A stretch of 64,000 nucleotides of DNA from Roseomonas sp. (GTDB lineage Bacteria > Pseudomonadota > Alphaproteobacteria > Acetobacterales > Acetobacteraceae), in assembly GCA_020249285.1 (NCBI GenBank), contig JADCFX010000010.1, positions 62,001 through 126,000 on the forward strand. Reading direction: 5' to 3'. Shown piece after piece: positions 33,214-42,794 of this stretch; position 1 is the stretch's first letter, and the number at the start of each line of letters is the position of its first letter. Made by a program: the position numbers and the translations under genes. The notes beneath the pieces are model-generated. The model was not told where the DNA came from. It saw nothing but the letters and a program-made list of their open reading frames with translations, and searched no databases.

Positions 33214-36200
33214 TCACCTTTCGGTCGCTCTGGCGTTCCAGGCTGGCAACATAAAGCGCCGGCAGCACCACCAGCGTCAGCAAGGTCGCCACCAAAAGCC
33301 CGCCCATGATGGCGAAGGCCATCGGCCCCCAGAATACCGTCGGCGCAATCGGAATAAGCCCCAGCACAGTAGAAAGCGCCGTCAGCATCATGGGCCTGAG
33401 GCGAGAGGTCGCCGCTGCCACCACCGCATCCCGTAGCGGCAAGCCACCCGCGCGGTCTTCCTCAATCTGCACAATCAGGATCACGGCGTTCTTCGCGATC
33501 ATGCCAAGCAAAGCCAGGATACCAAGAATGGCCACAAAACCAAGTGGCCGGCCAAAGGCAAGCAGCGCTGCCACCACGCCAATCAGCCCAAGCGGCAGGA
33601 TCGCCACTACAAGGCCAAGCCGCGCGAAGCTTTGCAACTGAAACATCAGCGCGGTCAGCATCACAACGATCATGATGGGCACTACCGCCAAGACCGAAGC
33701 GCGGCTTTTCTCGCTTTCTTCCGCAATGCCACCCACTTCGATGGCATAGCCCGCGGGCAGGCGCGTTTGCAGTTCCGCAATGCGCGGCGCGAGTTCCGCA
33801 ACCACGGATTCAGGCAGCACGCCCGGGCGCACATCAGCCTGCACGGTCAGCGCCAAAACGCGATCCCGCCGCCAGACCAGCGGGTATTCCTGCCCGTAGG
33901 AAATCGTGGCAAATTGGCCAAGCGCCACTGTGCGGCCACCCGGGATCGGCACCTGCATCGTTTGCAGCGTATCGAGTGAAATGCGTTCGCTTGCCGTCGC
34001 GCGGGCCAGCACATTCACCAGATAAATATCGTCGCGGATTTGCGTAATCACGCTGCCGGTAATCACGGCATTCAAGGTGGCGGCAAGGGCCGCAGAAGAA
34101 AGCCCAAGCTGACGCGCCTGGTCCTGATCCACTTCAATCCGCAATTGCCGCGCGGGCTCGATCCAATCGAAGCTTGGGCTGCGCACCCCGCCACTGGTCG
34201 CGACCACCTGCGCGAGTTCCTTCGCGATGCCGCGAATCCCCTCAATCTCCGGGCCCAGCACGCGGTATTGAATGGGCCAGCCAACCGGCGGGCCCAATTC
34301 CAGCGGCGCCACGCGCGAAATGGCGGCGGGGAATTGTTCCGCAAGCAAGGCTTCGATGCGCGGTTGCAGGCGTTTGCGTGCCTCAAAATCCTTCGCAACC
34401 ACCACGGCCTGGGCAAAGAAGGGGTTCGGCAATTGCACATTGAGCGGCAGATAGAAGCGGATCGCGCCGCGCCCGACATAGCTGCTCCAATGCGCAATAT
34501 CCGGGTCTTTGGCGAAGATCGCATCCAGCCTTTCCATCGCCGCCTCAGACGCGTGGATTGAAGCGTTTTGCGGTAGCGTCAGATCCACCACCAATTCAGG
34601 CCGGTCGGAGGAGGGGAAGAATTGCTGCGGCACAAAGCGCACCGCGAAAAGTGCAATGGCAAAGGCAGCGACCGCGGCGGCAATCGTGATCCAACGGAAA
34701 CGGATCGCCATATGCAGAAAGGCCGCATAACCGCGCAGCAACCGCCCAGGCGCTGGCGCTTGGCCGGCCGTTGCCAGCTTCGGCGCCTTCAGGATTGCCA
34801 TGCCAAGCAGGGGCGCAAAGATTACGGCGACAAACCAGGACACCACCAGCGCAATGCCCACCACCGCGAAGATGGAAAAAGTATATTCGCCGGCGGAACT
34901 GGCCGCGAAGCCGATCGGCAAAAAGCCTGCGATGGTGACCAAGGTGCCGGTCAGCATGGGCGCGGCCAGCGTCCGATACGCAAAGGTCGCCGCCTGATCC
35001 TTCCTGTCACCAACTGAAAGACGCCGGATCATCGCGTCAATCGTCGTCATCGCGTCATCCACCAACAGCGTCAGCGCGATGATCAGGGCACCCAGCGAAA
35101 TGCGTTGCAGGTCAATCCCCGCCAGCAGCATCAGCGGAAACACGATGGCGAGTGTCAGGGGAATGGAAAGCGCCACCACCGCCCCGGCCCGCACCCCAAG
35201 CGCCACGAAACTTACCGCCATGATGATCAGGATCGCCTGCCACAGGCTTTCGGTGAAATCACCAATGGCGCCATCCACGGTTTCTGCCTGATCAGCCACC
35301 AGGGAGGCTTCGATGCCAATCGGTAGATCACGTTCGATCTTACGCATTTCCCGCCGCAGATTGTCGCCCAGCGCCAGAATATCGCCGCCCTCGCGCATCG
35401 CGACCGCAAGCCCAATGGCAGGGCGGCCATTCACGCGAAACATCGGCTGCGGCGGATCGGTAAAGCCGCGGCGGATTTCAGCAATATCGGTCAGCCGCAC
35501 CAGCCGATCACCGGCCAGGAAGGAAACCGCCGTAAGATCAGCCTCATTCTGGAAAGCGCCAGAAACGCGCAGCGCCAGCCTTTCCTGCCCTGTCTGCACC
35601 AGCCCCGCCGGGCGCACCGCATTTTGCGCCTGAAGGGCGGCGATCAGCGCCGGGTAATTCAGCCCAAGCCCAGCCAGTCGTTCCAGCGAGAATTCAATGA
35701 AAACCACCTCATCCTGCGCGCCCAGGATTTCAATTTTCGTGACATCAGGCACACGCAGAAGGCGTGATCGCACCGCTTCCACCTGGTCACGCAATTCACG
35801 ATGCCCGAAGCCATCGGCGGTGAAGCCAAAGATAATGCCGAAAGTATCGCCGAAATCATCATTGAAGCCGGGGCCGATCACGCCCTGCGGCAGGGTATGG
35901 CGCATATCGCCGATGCGCTTGCGCACCTCATACCACATATCCGGCACCACGGCGGCCGGGGTTGAGCCCTTCAAATCAACAAAGATGGTGGTCTGGCCAG
36001 CAATGGTGTAGCTGCGCAGCCGATCAAGATTGGGCGTTTCCTGCAGCGTGCGTTCCAGCCGCTCGGTCACTTGCAGCAGGGTTTCTTCAATGGTTGCGCC
36101 GGGCCAGGCGGCCTGCACAACCATGGTGCGGAAGGTGAAGGCCGGGTCCTCATTACGGCCAAGCCGCAGGAACACCAGCGTGCCGGCAATCACCGCCACC

Positions 36201-36265
36201 AGCATGAAAAACATGACCAGTTGCGGCCGCTTGATGGACCATTCGGAAAGATTGGGGCCGATCAC
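33200..36265 (-). CDS. RND efflux transporter permease
   Basis: A 1,021-residue inner-membrane pump subunit. TM1 is at MFFMLVAVIAGTLVF. The first porter domain follows (EDPAFTFRTMVVQAAWPGAT). The first TM bundle includes LTLLVDDAMTTIDAM, where the Asp pair is the site of proton relay in this family. The second porter domain and a second bundle follow (GMIAKNAVILIVQIEEDRAG, AFAIMGGLLVATLLTLVVLP). The two-copy layout and length fit the HAE1/AcrB-like superfamily (the short-porter type with an RxGRNEDP start rather than AcrB itself). It overlaps the adaptor stop by 4 bases. No outer-membrane TolC partner is in the window. Confidence 0.93.
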   Translation of the reverse strand: MIGPNLSEWSIKRPQLVMFFMLVAVIAGTLVFLRLGRNEDPAFTFRTMVVQAAWPGATIEETLLQVTERLERTLQETPNLDRLRSYTIAGQTTIFVDLKGSTPAAVVPDMWYEVRKRIGDMRHTLPQGVIGPGFNDDFGDTFGIIFGFTADGFGHRELRDQVEAVRSRLLRVPDVTKIEILGAQDEVVFIEFSLERLAGLGLNYPALIAALQAQNAVRPAGLVQTGQERLALRVSGAFQNEADLTAVSFLAGDRLVRLTDIAEIRRGFTDPPQPMFRVNGRPAIGLAVAMREGGDILALGDNLRREMRKIERDLPIGIEASLVADQAETVDGAIGDFTESLWQAILIIMAVSFVALGVRAGAVVALSIPLTLAIVFPLMLLAGIDLQRISLGALIIALTLLVDDAMTTIDAMIRRLSVGDRKDQAATFAYRTLAAPMLTGTLVTIAGFLPIGFAASSAGEYTFSIFAVVGIALVVSWFVAVIFAPLLGMAILKAPKLATAGQAPAPGRLLRGYAAFLHMAIRFRWITIAAAVAAFAIALFAVRFVPQQFFPSSDRPELVVDLTLPQNASIHASEAAMERLDAIFAKDPDIAHWSSYVGRGAIRFYLPLNVQLPNPFFAQAVVVAKDFEARKRLQPRIEALLAEQFPAAISRVAPLELGPPVGWPIQYRVLGPEIEGIRGIAKELAQVVATSGGVRSPSFDWIEPARQLRIEVDQDQARQLGLSSAALAATLNAVITGSVITQIRDDIYLVNVLARATASERISLDTLQTMQVPIPGGRTVALGQFATISYGQEYPLVWRRDRVLALTVQADVRPGVLPESVVAELAPRIAELQTRLPAGYAIEVGGIAEESEKSRASVLAVVPIMIVVMLTALMFQLQSFARLGLVVAILPLGLIGVVAALLAFGRPLGFVAILGILALLGMIAKNAVILIVQIEEDRAGGLPLRDAVVAAATSRLRPMMLTALSTVLGLIPIAPTVFWGPMAFAIMGGLLVATLLTLVVLPALYVASLERQSDRKVISES

Positions 36266-37347
36266 TGCGGGGCGTCCAGCAAGCGCACCTTCTGCCCAGG
36301 GCGCAGCGCCTGCACGCCGGCGGTCACCACCACATCCCCGCGCGCGAGGCCAGAGCCAATCACAGCGCGCGTCGGGTCATGGCGCAGCACCTCAACGGGG
36401 CGCATCGCGACCGTGCGTGCCGCCGTATCCACCACCCAAACGGCAGGGCTTGCGCCCTGGCGCGTGAGCGCACTGGCCGGGATTGCGTAGCCGCCACCGC
36501 CCGCAATCTCCATCCTTCCCGTCACCGTGGACCCAAGCCTGAGCCCGGCGGGCGGATTATCCAAACCGATACGAACACGGAACGTGCCCGTCACCGCATC
36601 GGCGCTGGGCGAGACCTCTCGCACACGGCCATTGGCGCGCACTGATGGGTCAAGCGTCAGCGCCACCGTCACCACCGCATCAGCCGGCGCGCGGTCCTTC
36701 ACGGAAGGCGGTACATCAAAAACGCCATCCAGGCCTTCCTGGCGCGCGAGCCGCACAATCATGCGCCCTGGGGCAACAACCTCACCGGGCTCTGCACCAC
36801 GGGCAGTGACAGTGCCGGGCGCATCCGCCAGCAGCACGGTATAGCCCAGGCGGTTTTCAGCGATATTCACCTGGGCTTCAGCGGAATCCACGGCACTGGT
36901 GGCGGTTTGCAATTGCTGCGCCGCCTGATCATAGCGCTGGCGCGTGCCAAAGCCGGTGCGCAGCAATTCCCGCGCGCGGTGATAATTGGCGTGGGTTTCA
37001 ACCATCTGCGCCTCAGCCGCCACCAGGGCAGCGCGCGCCGCGCGCAGGCCGTTTTCCTCATTGGTTGGGTCAAGCCGCGCGATCATCTGGCCGGCTGCCA
37101 CGCGGTCACCCACATTGACCAGCCGTTCCACCACGCGCCCATCAATGCGGAAGCCAATATTGACCTCGGTTTCCGCCTGGATGGTGCCGGTCAGGGTGAC
37201 AATGGAGCTATCGGCGCGCTCGGCCACACTCACCACACGCACCGGGCGCGGTTCAGGCGCCGGGGCGGCGGGCTGTTGGTCGCAAGCGGCAAGGGCGCCA
37301 ACAAGGATCAGGCATAGAAGCCCTCGGCCGCTCGGATGTCTCCGCAT
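36262..37347 (-). CDS. RND efflux periplasmic adaptor (membrane fusion lipoprotein)
   Basis: A 361-residue adaptor started at ATG 37347 with GGAGGG 7 bases upstream. MRRHPSGRGLLCLILVGALA then AAC is a lipoprotein signal. Biotinyl-lipoyl-like halves appear at VNIGFRIDGRVVERLVNVGD and LADAPGTVTARGAEPGEVVA, with an alpha-helical hairpin between (LRAARAALVAAEAQMVETHA ... NIAENRL). A beta-barrel and membrane-proximal domain close the protein. It pairs with the permease immediately downstream, 4-base overlap. Substrate unknown. Confidence 0.92.
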   Translation of the reverse strand: MRRHPSGRGLLCLILVGALAACDQQPAAPAPEPRPVRVVSVAERADSSIVTLTGTIQAETEVNIGFRIDGRVVERLVNVGDRVAAGQMIARLDPTNEENGLRAARAALVAAEAQMVETHANYHRARELLRTGFGTRQRYDQAAQQLQTATSAVDSAEAQVNIAENRLGYTVLLADAPGTVTARGAEPGEVVAPGRMIVRLARQEGLDGVFDVPPSVKDRAPADAVVTVALTLDPSVRANGRVREVSPSADAVTGTFRVRIGLDNPPAGLRLGSTVTGRMEIAGGGGYAIPASALTRQGASPAVWVVDTAARTVAMRPVEVLRHDPTRAVIGSGLARGDVVVTAGVQALRPGQKVRLLDAPQ

Positions 37348-37382
37348 GCTCGATCCCTCCAATTTAAAAATAAGGTTCATGG

Positions 37383-38894
37383 TTACCGCGCCGGCTGCGC
37401 TGCCGGATCGGCGGCGCGTCCCGTTGTTACGCCGGGCGTCCCGGGGGCGCTTGGGATTATCCCCGCCACCCTTTCCCGCAGGTAAGGGAAGAACGGGTTC
37501 GATGTCACGCGCAATAGGCTATCGAGGCTCATGACCAGCACGCCACTTTCTCCACGCGGCGCGAGGGCACCGAGCCGCAGACCGAAGTTATCATGAGAGT
37601 CCGGCGCAAGGCCATAGAGCCCGTCTTCCACCGGGAAGGGCAAAGCAAGATGGGACAGGGAAAACAGCCCCCGCGGCCAGGCAAGGTCCAGCGCCCTGAT
37701 CGCCTCCGCCGTGCTGCCCGCCGGTGTCAGGCGGGCATGCACCGCCAAGGTGTCTGGTGCGGCATTGGTGATCAGCGTCAGGCCAAAACCGCGCGGTGCG
37801 GGCGGGATGGCGGTGAAAGCGGTATCGGTGCGTGGGGCCAGAAGCGGGCCGATCCCTGCGTCGCGGTTCATATCGAACAGCACCAATTCACTCCGGCCGG
37901 CGGGCAGACGCGCATGCAGCGCAGCGATCACGGCGCGCGTGCTGACCGTGGCATCCGCCAGCGATTGGAAGGTCAGCAGCGGGGGGAAGCGGTCGAGCCG
38001 CCCGCTTTGCTCCAACCGGCGCAGGCGCGACTGCACCTCGACCGTCAATTGATGCGATTGGCGCGCGGCATTCACCGGAAAGGAATTATATTTGAAGGGG
38101 TTGAATTCCGGCAGCACGGAAAGCCAAGCCGCCCCCGCGAAGGCCGGCAGCAAAGCCGGCAGCCCCGCGAGCCCGGCAAAACGCGCAAAGGGCGTCACCC
38201 CAACCATGGGGGAGAGCAATACAAGCTGGTCCGGCAGGCGAATGGCGCCATCCTCGGCTGCTTCCAGGGCATGGCGCAGCGCAAGCGCCCCGCCATTCGA
38301 ATACCCCACCAGATGCAGCGGCAGCCCTGGCGCGCGGCGGCGCGCTTCGCGCACGGCAAGGCGCGTGGCCGCAGCCCAATCCGGCCAGACCACCTCGGCC
38401 AGGCCCGCCGGCACGGTGCCATGGCCCGGCATGCGCGGCGCGATGGCAATGAAGCCAGCATCAGCATAAAGCGCCGCCAGATGGCGCATATTGAAGGGCG
38501 CATCCGTGAGCCCATGCACCAACACCACAGCGCCGCGCAGCGGGCCCCTCGGTTCCAGCACGTAGGAACGGTTCCAATCCTGCGCGAAAGCCGCCGGATG
38601 GATCGGGCTTGCCGGGTCATAACGATTGGATGGGCCGCGATCTTCGGGCGCCAGATGGTCGGAGACCTTTTGCCGGACGAAATCAAAGGCGCGCGCTTCG
38701 GCGGCCATGAAGCCCGCCCAATCCGTGGCATCGAGCGCCGCCGCGTCCAATTCGGGCGGCACCTTGGTGTGCCAGACGCGCAAATCTGGTCCATGATAGA
38801 CATCCCAGGCGCGCAATGCGATCAACAGCACGAGCAGCGCCGCCACCAGCAGCAGCGCCCGCTTGCCCAAGCTTTTGACCCAACGCATCAGCAT
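37383..38894 (-). CDS. membrane-anchored alpha/beta hydrolase
   Basis: A 503-residue protein with one N-terminal TM (ALLLVAALLVLLIALRAWDV). The hydrolase domain has VVLVHGLTDAPFNMRHLA (oxyanion His-Gly) and nucleophile Ser in VGYSNGGALAL, then a long C-terminal region with DMNRDAG and LALPFPVEDGLYG. The acid and His residues are not obvious from motif alone. This type resembles carboxylesterases or lysophospholipases of alphaproteobacteria. Start is at 38894. It lies 35 bp upstream of the RND adaptor on the same strand and could be co-transcribed. The region between it and the AI-2E transporter (38895-38917) is a divergent promoter. Confidence 0.78.
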   Translation of the reverse strand: MLMRWVKSLGKRALLLVAALLVLLIALRAWDVYHGPDLRVWHTKVPPELDAAALDATDWAGFMAAEARAFDFVRQKVSDHLAPEDRGPSNRYDPASPIHPAAFAQDWNRSYVLEPRGPLRGAVVLVHGLTDAPFNMRHLAALYADAGFIAIAPRMPGHGTVPAGLAEVVWPDWAAATRLAVREARRRAPGLPLHLVGYSNGGALALRHALEAAEDGAIRLPDQLVLLSPMVGVTPFARFAGLAGLPALLPAFAGAAWLSVLPEFNPFKYNSFPVNAARQSHQLTVEVQSRLRRLEQSGRLDRFPPLLTFQSLADATVSTRAVIAALHARLPAGRSELVLFDMNRDAGIGPLLAPRTDTAFTAIPPAPRGFGLTLITNAAPDTLAVHARLTPAGSTAEAIRALDLAWPRGLFSLSHLALPFPVEDGLYGLAPDSHDNFGLRLGALAPRGESGVLVMSLDSLLRVTSNPFFPYLRERVAGIIPSAPGTPGVTTGRAADPAAQPAR

Positions 38895-38917
38895 CCGGCT
38901 TCTCCGAAAGATAGAAA

Positions 38918-39946
38918 ATGAGCACCCTGCCGCGCCCCTTGATCGTTCTGCTTTCGCTCACTTGCGTGGTCATCTTGGCCGCTGCCCTTTCGGCGGCGCA
39001 AGCGGTGATCGCCCCGGTGGTGTTTGCGATTTTCGTCATCGCACTGGTTTGGCCGCTGCAAGGCGCGCTGCAAAAGCGCATGCCCGCGGTTGCCGCGCTG
39101 CTGGTGACCATGTTGGTCACGCTGGTGACGCTGCTTGGCTTGGCGCTGTTGGTCGCCTGGGCTTTCGGGCGAGTTGGCGCGCATGTGGTCACGAACGCAG
39201 CGCAAATCCAGGCCTTCTACGCCGCGCAAATCGCTTGGGCGGAAGCGCGCGGGATTGATGTGGCGGGCAGCATCGCCGCGCAATTCGATGCGCGCTGGCT
39301 GGTGCGCTTGGCGCAGGGTGTGTTGGCGCAGTTGCGCGGCACAATGAGTTTCATTCTGCTGACGATGGTCTTTGTGCTGCTTGGCTTGCTGGAAGTGGGC
39401 GCGGTCAGATCGCAAATGGCGCGGCTTGGGTCCGGTACGGCGGCGGCGCTGCTGCGCGCGGCTGAGCGGATAGGGACGAAGCTCCGCGCCTATATGCTGG
39501 TGCGAAGCTTGGTATCGGTCGCGACCGGCCTGGTGGTTTGGGCCTTCGCCAAGGTGATGGGGCTTGAACTTGCCGCCGAATGGGGCGCGATTGCGCTGGT
39601 GCTGAATTATATCCCCTTCCTTGGCCCGCTGGTGGCAACGCTGTTTCCAACCCTTTTCGCGGCGCTGCAATTCGGTTCCTGGGGCGCGGCGCTGATGGTC
39701 TTTGCCGGCTTGCAGGTGATGCAATTCCTGGGCGGCAGCTATATCGAACCGCGCCTTGCGGGCCGCAACCTGGCGGTCTCCCCCTTCCTGGTGCTGGCAT
39801 CGGTCTTTGTCGGCGGCTTTCTTTGGGGCGTACCGGGCGCCTTTATCGGCCCGCCGGCGCTGATTGCCGCGCTGACACTGTGTCAGGAATTCCTCGGTGC
39901 GCGGCCCTTCGCCGCGCTGCTTTCGGGGCAGGAGGCGCGAGACTGA
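38918..39946 (+). CDS. AI-2E family transporter (PerM/TqsA-like permease)
   Basis: A 342-residue inner-membrane protein with the UPF0118/AI-2E pattern: two N-terminal TM segments (LIVLLSLTCVVILAAALSAA; APVVFAIFVIALVWPLQGAL), a third (LLVTMLVTLVTLLGLALLVA), a long middle helix region, and the C-terminal block VLNYIPFLGPLVATLFPTLF with GGSYIEPRLAGRNLAVSPFL. Members include TqsA, linked to AI-2 export, and PerM; the substrate here is unknown. It is read divergently from the hydrolase. Confidence 0.92.
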   Translation: MSTLPRPLIVLLSLTCVVILAAALSAAQAVIAPVVFAIFVIALVWPLQGALQKRMPAVAALLVTMLVTLVTLLGLALLVAWAFGRVGAHVVTNAAQIQAFYAAQIAWAEARGIDVAGSIAAQFDARWLVRLAQGVLAQLRGTMSFILLTMVFVLLGLLEVGAVRSQMARLGSGTAAALLRAAERIGTKLRAYMLVRSLVSVATGLVVWAFAKVMGLELAAEWGAIALVLNYIPFLGPLVATLFPTLFAALQFGSWGAALMVFAGLQVMQFLGGSYIEPRLAGRNLAVSPFLVLASVFVGGFLWGVPGAFIGPPALIAALTLCQEFLGARPFAALLSGQEARD

Positions 39947-39968
39947 AGCGCGCCAGCAAAACACTGGG

Positions 39969-40991
39969 TCAGATACCTTCAAGCAGCGCATCCAGATCAA
40001 GTGATGAATGCTTGCCGATTGCCGCGGCGTGATCCTGCAGGAAGGCGTCGCCCGCCTTACGCCCGGCATCGCGCAACCATTCCAGAAAAGCCCATTCGGC
40101 ATTGAGCTTGGACGAATAGCCAAGGTCCACCATCACATCATTGCGCACCATATGCAGCCGCATGCGCGCCCAGGCGGCACCTTCGCTATCGCCCGGATCG
40201 GCAACCTTGCGGAGCAGCGCCATCATTTTGAGTTCCTTCAGCGCCACGGCGTTGAAGGAGATTTCGTTCACGCGATCCAGAATATCCCGTGCGGTGCGCG
40301 GCATGTCGGGCCGGTTGATCGGGTTGATCGGAATCAAAATGGTGTCGTCTGATTCCAGTTCCGTCACCAAAGGCACCAGGGTTGGATTGCCGGCGAAGCC
40401 GCCATCCCAATAGGCTTCGCCATCAATTTCCACCGCCTGGAAAAGCTGCGGCAGGCAGGCGGAAGCGAGCAGCGCCTCCACCCCCAGATCGGTATTGCGG
40501 AAGATGCGCGCGCGGCCCGTGCGCACACTGGTCGCGGTGACGAAGACCTTGATCGGGCCATTGCGGAGTGCGGTGAAATCCAGGCTATCGGCCAGGATAC
40601 TGGCCAAGGGATTGCCGCCCAAGGCTGGCACATCATAGGGCGAGACCATCCGCGCCATCATATCCATCATCAGAAAGCCCGGCGAGTTATCCAGCGTCCA
40701 GCGCCCCAACATGATATCTACCGGGCCGCGCTGTAGGGGGCTGAAGCGGGCAGCATCCGAAACCTTGCGCCAGAAACCCTCAAGCGCCTGGCGGGCACCC
40801 TGCCGGCCTTCGCGCGCATAGCCGCAGGCCATGACGGCAGCATTCATGGCACCGGCTGAGGTGCCGGAAATGCCATCAATCTCCAGCCAGGGCTCTTCAA
40901 GCAGGCGGTCCAAGACACCCCAGGTGAAGGCGCCATGCGCCCCGCCACCTTGCAGGGCCAGATCCACCTTGATCGTTTTGTGCTTGGTCAT
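39969..40991 (-). CDS. patatin-like phospholipase (cytosolic type)
   Basis: A 340-residue protein started at ATG 40991 with GGAG 8 bases upstream. Oxyanion loop GGGAHG is at 15-20, Ser45 in GTSAG at 43-47, and a dyad Asp in YWDGGFAGNP. There is no signal peptide, unlike the patatin at 30069. The protein matches the RssA/YchK-like patatins of alphaproteobacteria, sometimes near PHB genes, but none are here. It is convergent with the AI-2E permease (22 bp apart). Confidence 0.88.
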   Translation of the reverse strand: MTKHKTIKVDLALQGGGAHGAFTWGVLDRLLEEPWLEIDGISGTSAGAMNAAVMACGYAREGRQGARQALEGFWRKVSDAARFSPLQRGPVDIMLGRWTLDNSPGFLMMDMMARMVSPYDVPALGGNPLASILADSLDFTALRNGPIKVFVTATSVRTGRARIFRNTDLGVEALLASACLPQLFQAVEIDGEAYWDGGFAGNPTLVPLVTELESDDTILIPINPINRPDMPRTARDILDRVNEISFNAVALKELKMMALLRKVADPGDSEGAAWARMRLHMVRNDVMVDLGYSSKLNAEWAFLEWLRDAGRKAGDAFLQDHAAAIGKHSSLDLDALLEGI

Positions 40992-41484
40992 GGCAGGCTC
41001 CTTCAGATTGGGCGTGACGGGCAGACCTGCATCGCCGCCGGGCACAGCCAGCCTGGATGCGATGCAATTGCGGCGGCGGCGATAGGTTGGGCGATATCGG
41101 CAAGGTCGCGGTCGAGATGCGCCCCATTATCCGATGCGGCGGGCATTGTCATGGGCGAGGGCCTCCGGCACGGGATGAGCCAGGCTTCTCTTGGGGCGGG
41201 ACGCCATGAAGGGCATGGGCAGCCCATCCCGTGGCTAGGCGAGCCGTTCCGGGTCCAACTTCAGCCCCTAGGAATGGCGGGGTTCAACCGATGAATAAGT
41301 GGGCAGGCGACCCGCATACAGGTTTCGGATCCCATAATTTTATCAATCTTTTCAGAGCTATGGGGTTTATCCTAGGAAAGATTAATAAAACCTTGGCACC
41401 GCGATGGCTGATCATGTAGTTTAACCTCAAACGCCAGAAATAAGGGCTGATAAATGCCAGAAATAAGGGTTGAGGCTCGGATGT
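40992..41484. other. intergenic stretch with an AT-rich island
   Basis: A 493-bp gap between the patatin and the AraC regulator. Its first half is GC-rich and no gene is supported; the short frames there look like chance. From about 41325 to 41470 it turns AT-rich (TTTTATCAATCTTTTCAGAGC, AATAAAACCTTGG), a clear break from the rest of the window, and then holds the direct repeats listed next. It is best read as the control region of the AraC gene or a small foreign insertion. Confidence 0.5.
41433..41473 (+). repeat. two 18-bp direct repeats at the AraC gene start
   Basis: GCCAGAAATAAGGGCTGA (41433-41450) and GCCAGAAATAAGGGTTGA (41456-41473) differ at one base and are 23 bp apart, so about two helical turns. 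They end 11 bp before the proposed ATG 41485. CCTCAA (41425-41430) and TTGAGG (41470-41475) flank them as an inverted pair. This is the layout expected for an AraC-family activator or autoregulatory site. Confidence 0.6.
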
Positions 41485-42582
41485 ATGCCTGAGTTTGGGG
41501 GCCATGAAAGTGCGAAAGCAGCGGGGGGCGCGGCGGATGTTATGCCGCAGGTCCCCCCGCGTGGCGTGCCGCTGCGCTGCCTGCATGAATCAACACGCCA
41601 CCTGCCGCCGCATCAGCAATTCGATGCCTGGCGAGAGGCCAATGCCAGCTTTCTGATCCATCACAGCCCACCTGCGCGCCCTGAAAGCTATGAGGCTGAG
41701 GCGACGACTTGGAGTTTTGGCCGGCTTGCCCTGACCAAGGCAGAGACCCCCGGGGGTGCCTATAGCCGCACCGCCGAATCCCTCCGCCGGGATGGGCTTG
41801 ATCACTGGTGCTTTTCGATGGCGACCCATGGCAGCCGGGTCCACCGCACGCGCGATCAGATCAGCATGATGCGCCCTGGGGAGATCATGCTGGATTCCCT
41901 CGCGCAGCCCTTCGAAGTGGCGCGCACGCATTCCGCCTGGCTTTTTCTTTATCTGCCACGCGATTTACTGCCGGAGGCAAGCGGCCTGTCTAACGGCTGC
42001 CGCATGCTGAACACGCCCGAAGGCCGGTTGCTGGGCGAGCATTTACGGCTGCTGGCCGCGGAATTGCCGAATATGAATGCGGCCGAGGCCGAACGCATGT
42101 CGGAAGCCACGCAGGCGATGATCGCGCTGGCCGTGGCACCAGGCACGCGGGCCGAGGAAGCCACCTCGGGCCCGGTTGCGGCGGCGCAGATCATGCGGCT
42201 GCGGGCTTTGATCCGGGCCAATCTTGGCTCGGCCATGTTCGGCCCGGCGCGGCTTTGCCGACTGGCCGGGATTTCGCGGTCCCAGCTTTACCGACTGTTC
42301 GAAGTGCATGGCGGGGTTGCGCTTTGCATCCAGCGTGAGCGTCTGGCCGCTGCCCATCGCGCGCTGTCGAACCCGGCTGACCTGCGCAGCATTGCCGACA
42401 TCGCGGAATCGGTCGGGCTGTTTGACCCTTCCAGCTTTAGCCGGATGTTTCGGCGGAGCTTTGGCGTCTCCCCGCGCGACCTACGGCTTGCGACCAGCGC
42501 CGGCGCGCATGCGGCGGGTAGCCAGGTGCCGACGGCTACTTGGAATGCAGGGTCTTTCCCGGCTTTGCTGCGGATGCTGTAG
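41485..42582 (+). CDS. AraC family transcriptional regulator
   Basis: A 365-residue regulator, counted from ATG 41485; the frame is open from TTG 41470. The N-terminal AraC_binding_2-type domain has QFDAWREANASFLI and DGLDHWCFSMATHG. The C-terminal double HTH has LCRLAGISRSQLYRLFEVHG and ADIAESVGLFDPSSFSRMFR, ending in FGVSPRDLR. It is a paralogue of the regulator at 32191. Direct repeats lie immediately upstream. The amidohydrolase 213 bp downstream may be a target (inference). Confidence 0.85.
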   Translation: MPEFGGHESAKAAGGAADVMPQVPPRGVPLRCLHESTRHLPPHQQFDAWREANASFLIHHSPPARPESYEAEATTWSFGRLALTKAETPGGAYSRTAESLRRDGLDHWCFSMATHGSRVHRTRDQISMMRPGEIMLDSLAQPFEVARTHSAWLFLYLPRDLLPEASGLSNGCRMLNTPEGRLLGEHLRLLAAELPNMNAAEAERMSEATQAMIALAVAPGTRAEEATSGPVAAAQIMRLRALIRANLGSAMFGPARLCRLAGISRSQLYRLFEVHGGVALCIQRERLAAAHRALSNPADLRSIADIAESVGLFDPSSFSRMFRRSFGVSPRDLRLATSAGAHAAGSQVPTATWNAGSFPALLRML

Positions 42583-42597
42583 CGGCTTTGTATTGAG

Positions 42598-42637
42598 CCA
42601 AGCGAAAGCGCTTGGGTTCACCTTCGCCAAAAGGCGA
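42598..42637 (+). terminator. two adjacent hairpins after the AraC gene
   Basis: CCAAGCG AAAG CGCTTGG (42598-42615) and TCGCC AAAA GGCGA (about 42624-42637) are both perfect. There is no strong T-run, so they may be a Rho-dependent end or an mRNA-stabilising structure. They lie between the AraC stop and the amidohydrolase start at 42795. Confidence 0.45.
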
Positions 42638-42794
42638 TGCATTACTGTTCCCATGATCCGGCTGCTGGGGTGCGGTGACCGTATTGGCGTTGTACAAGGG
42701 TCTCAATACTCGGCTTACGCGCTGAAACCTGCCGCGCCCTGCCTGCATGGCGCGGGCGGGGCCGCCGGATGATTTGAAGTGGGAGAGTTACACC

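Noticed and set aside
37593..40123. Long opposite-strand frames across the hydrolase and the AI-2E permease
   Set aside because: Both are shadows of genes with clear domains; their translations are Arg/Gln/His-rich with no recognisable motif.
41231..41419. 62-codon frame in the gap before the AraC gene, and its opposite-strand counterpart
   Set aside because: The AT-rich half gives odd hydrophobic text on both strands but no start site, no family resemblance and no ribosome site. Treated as control region.
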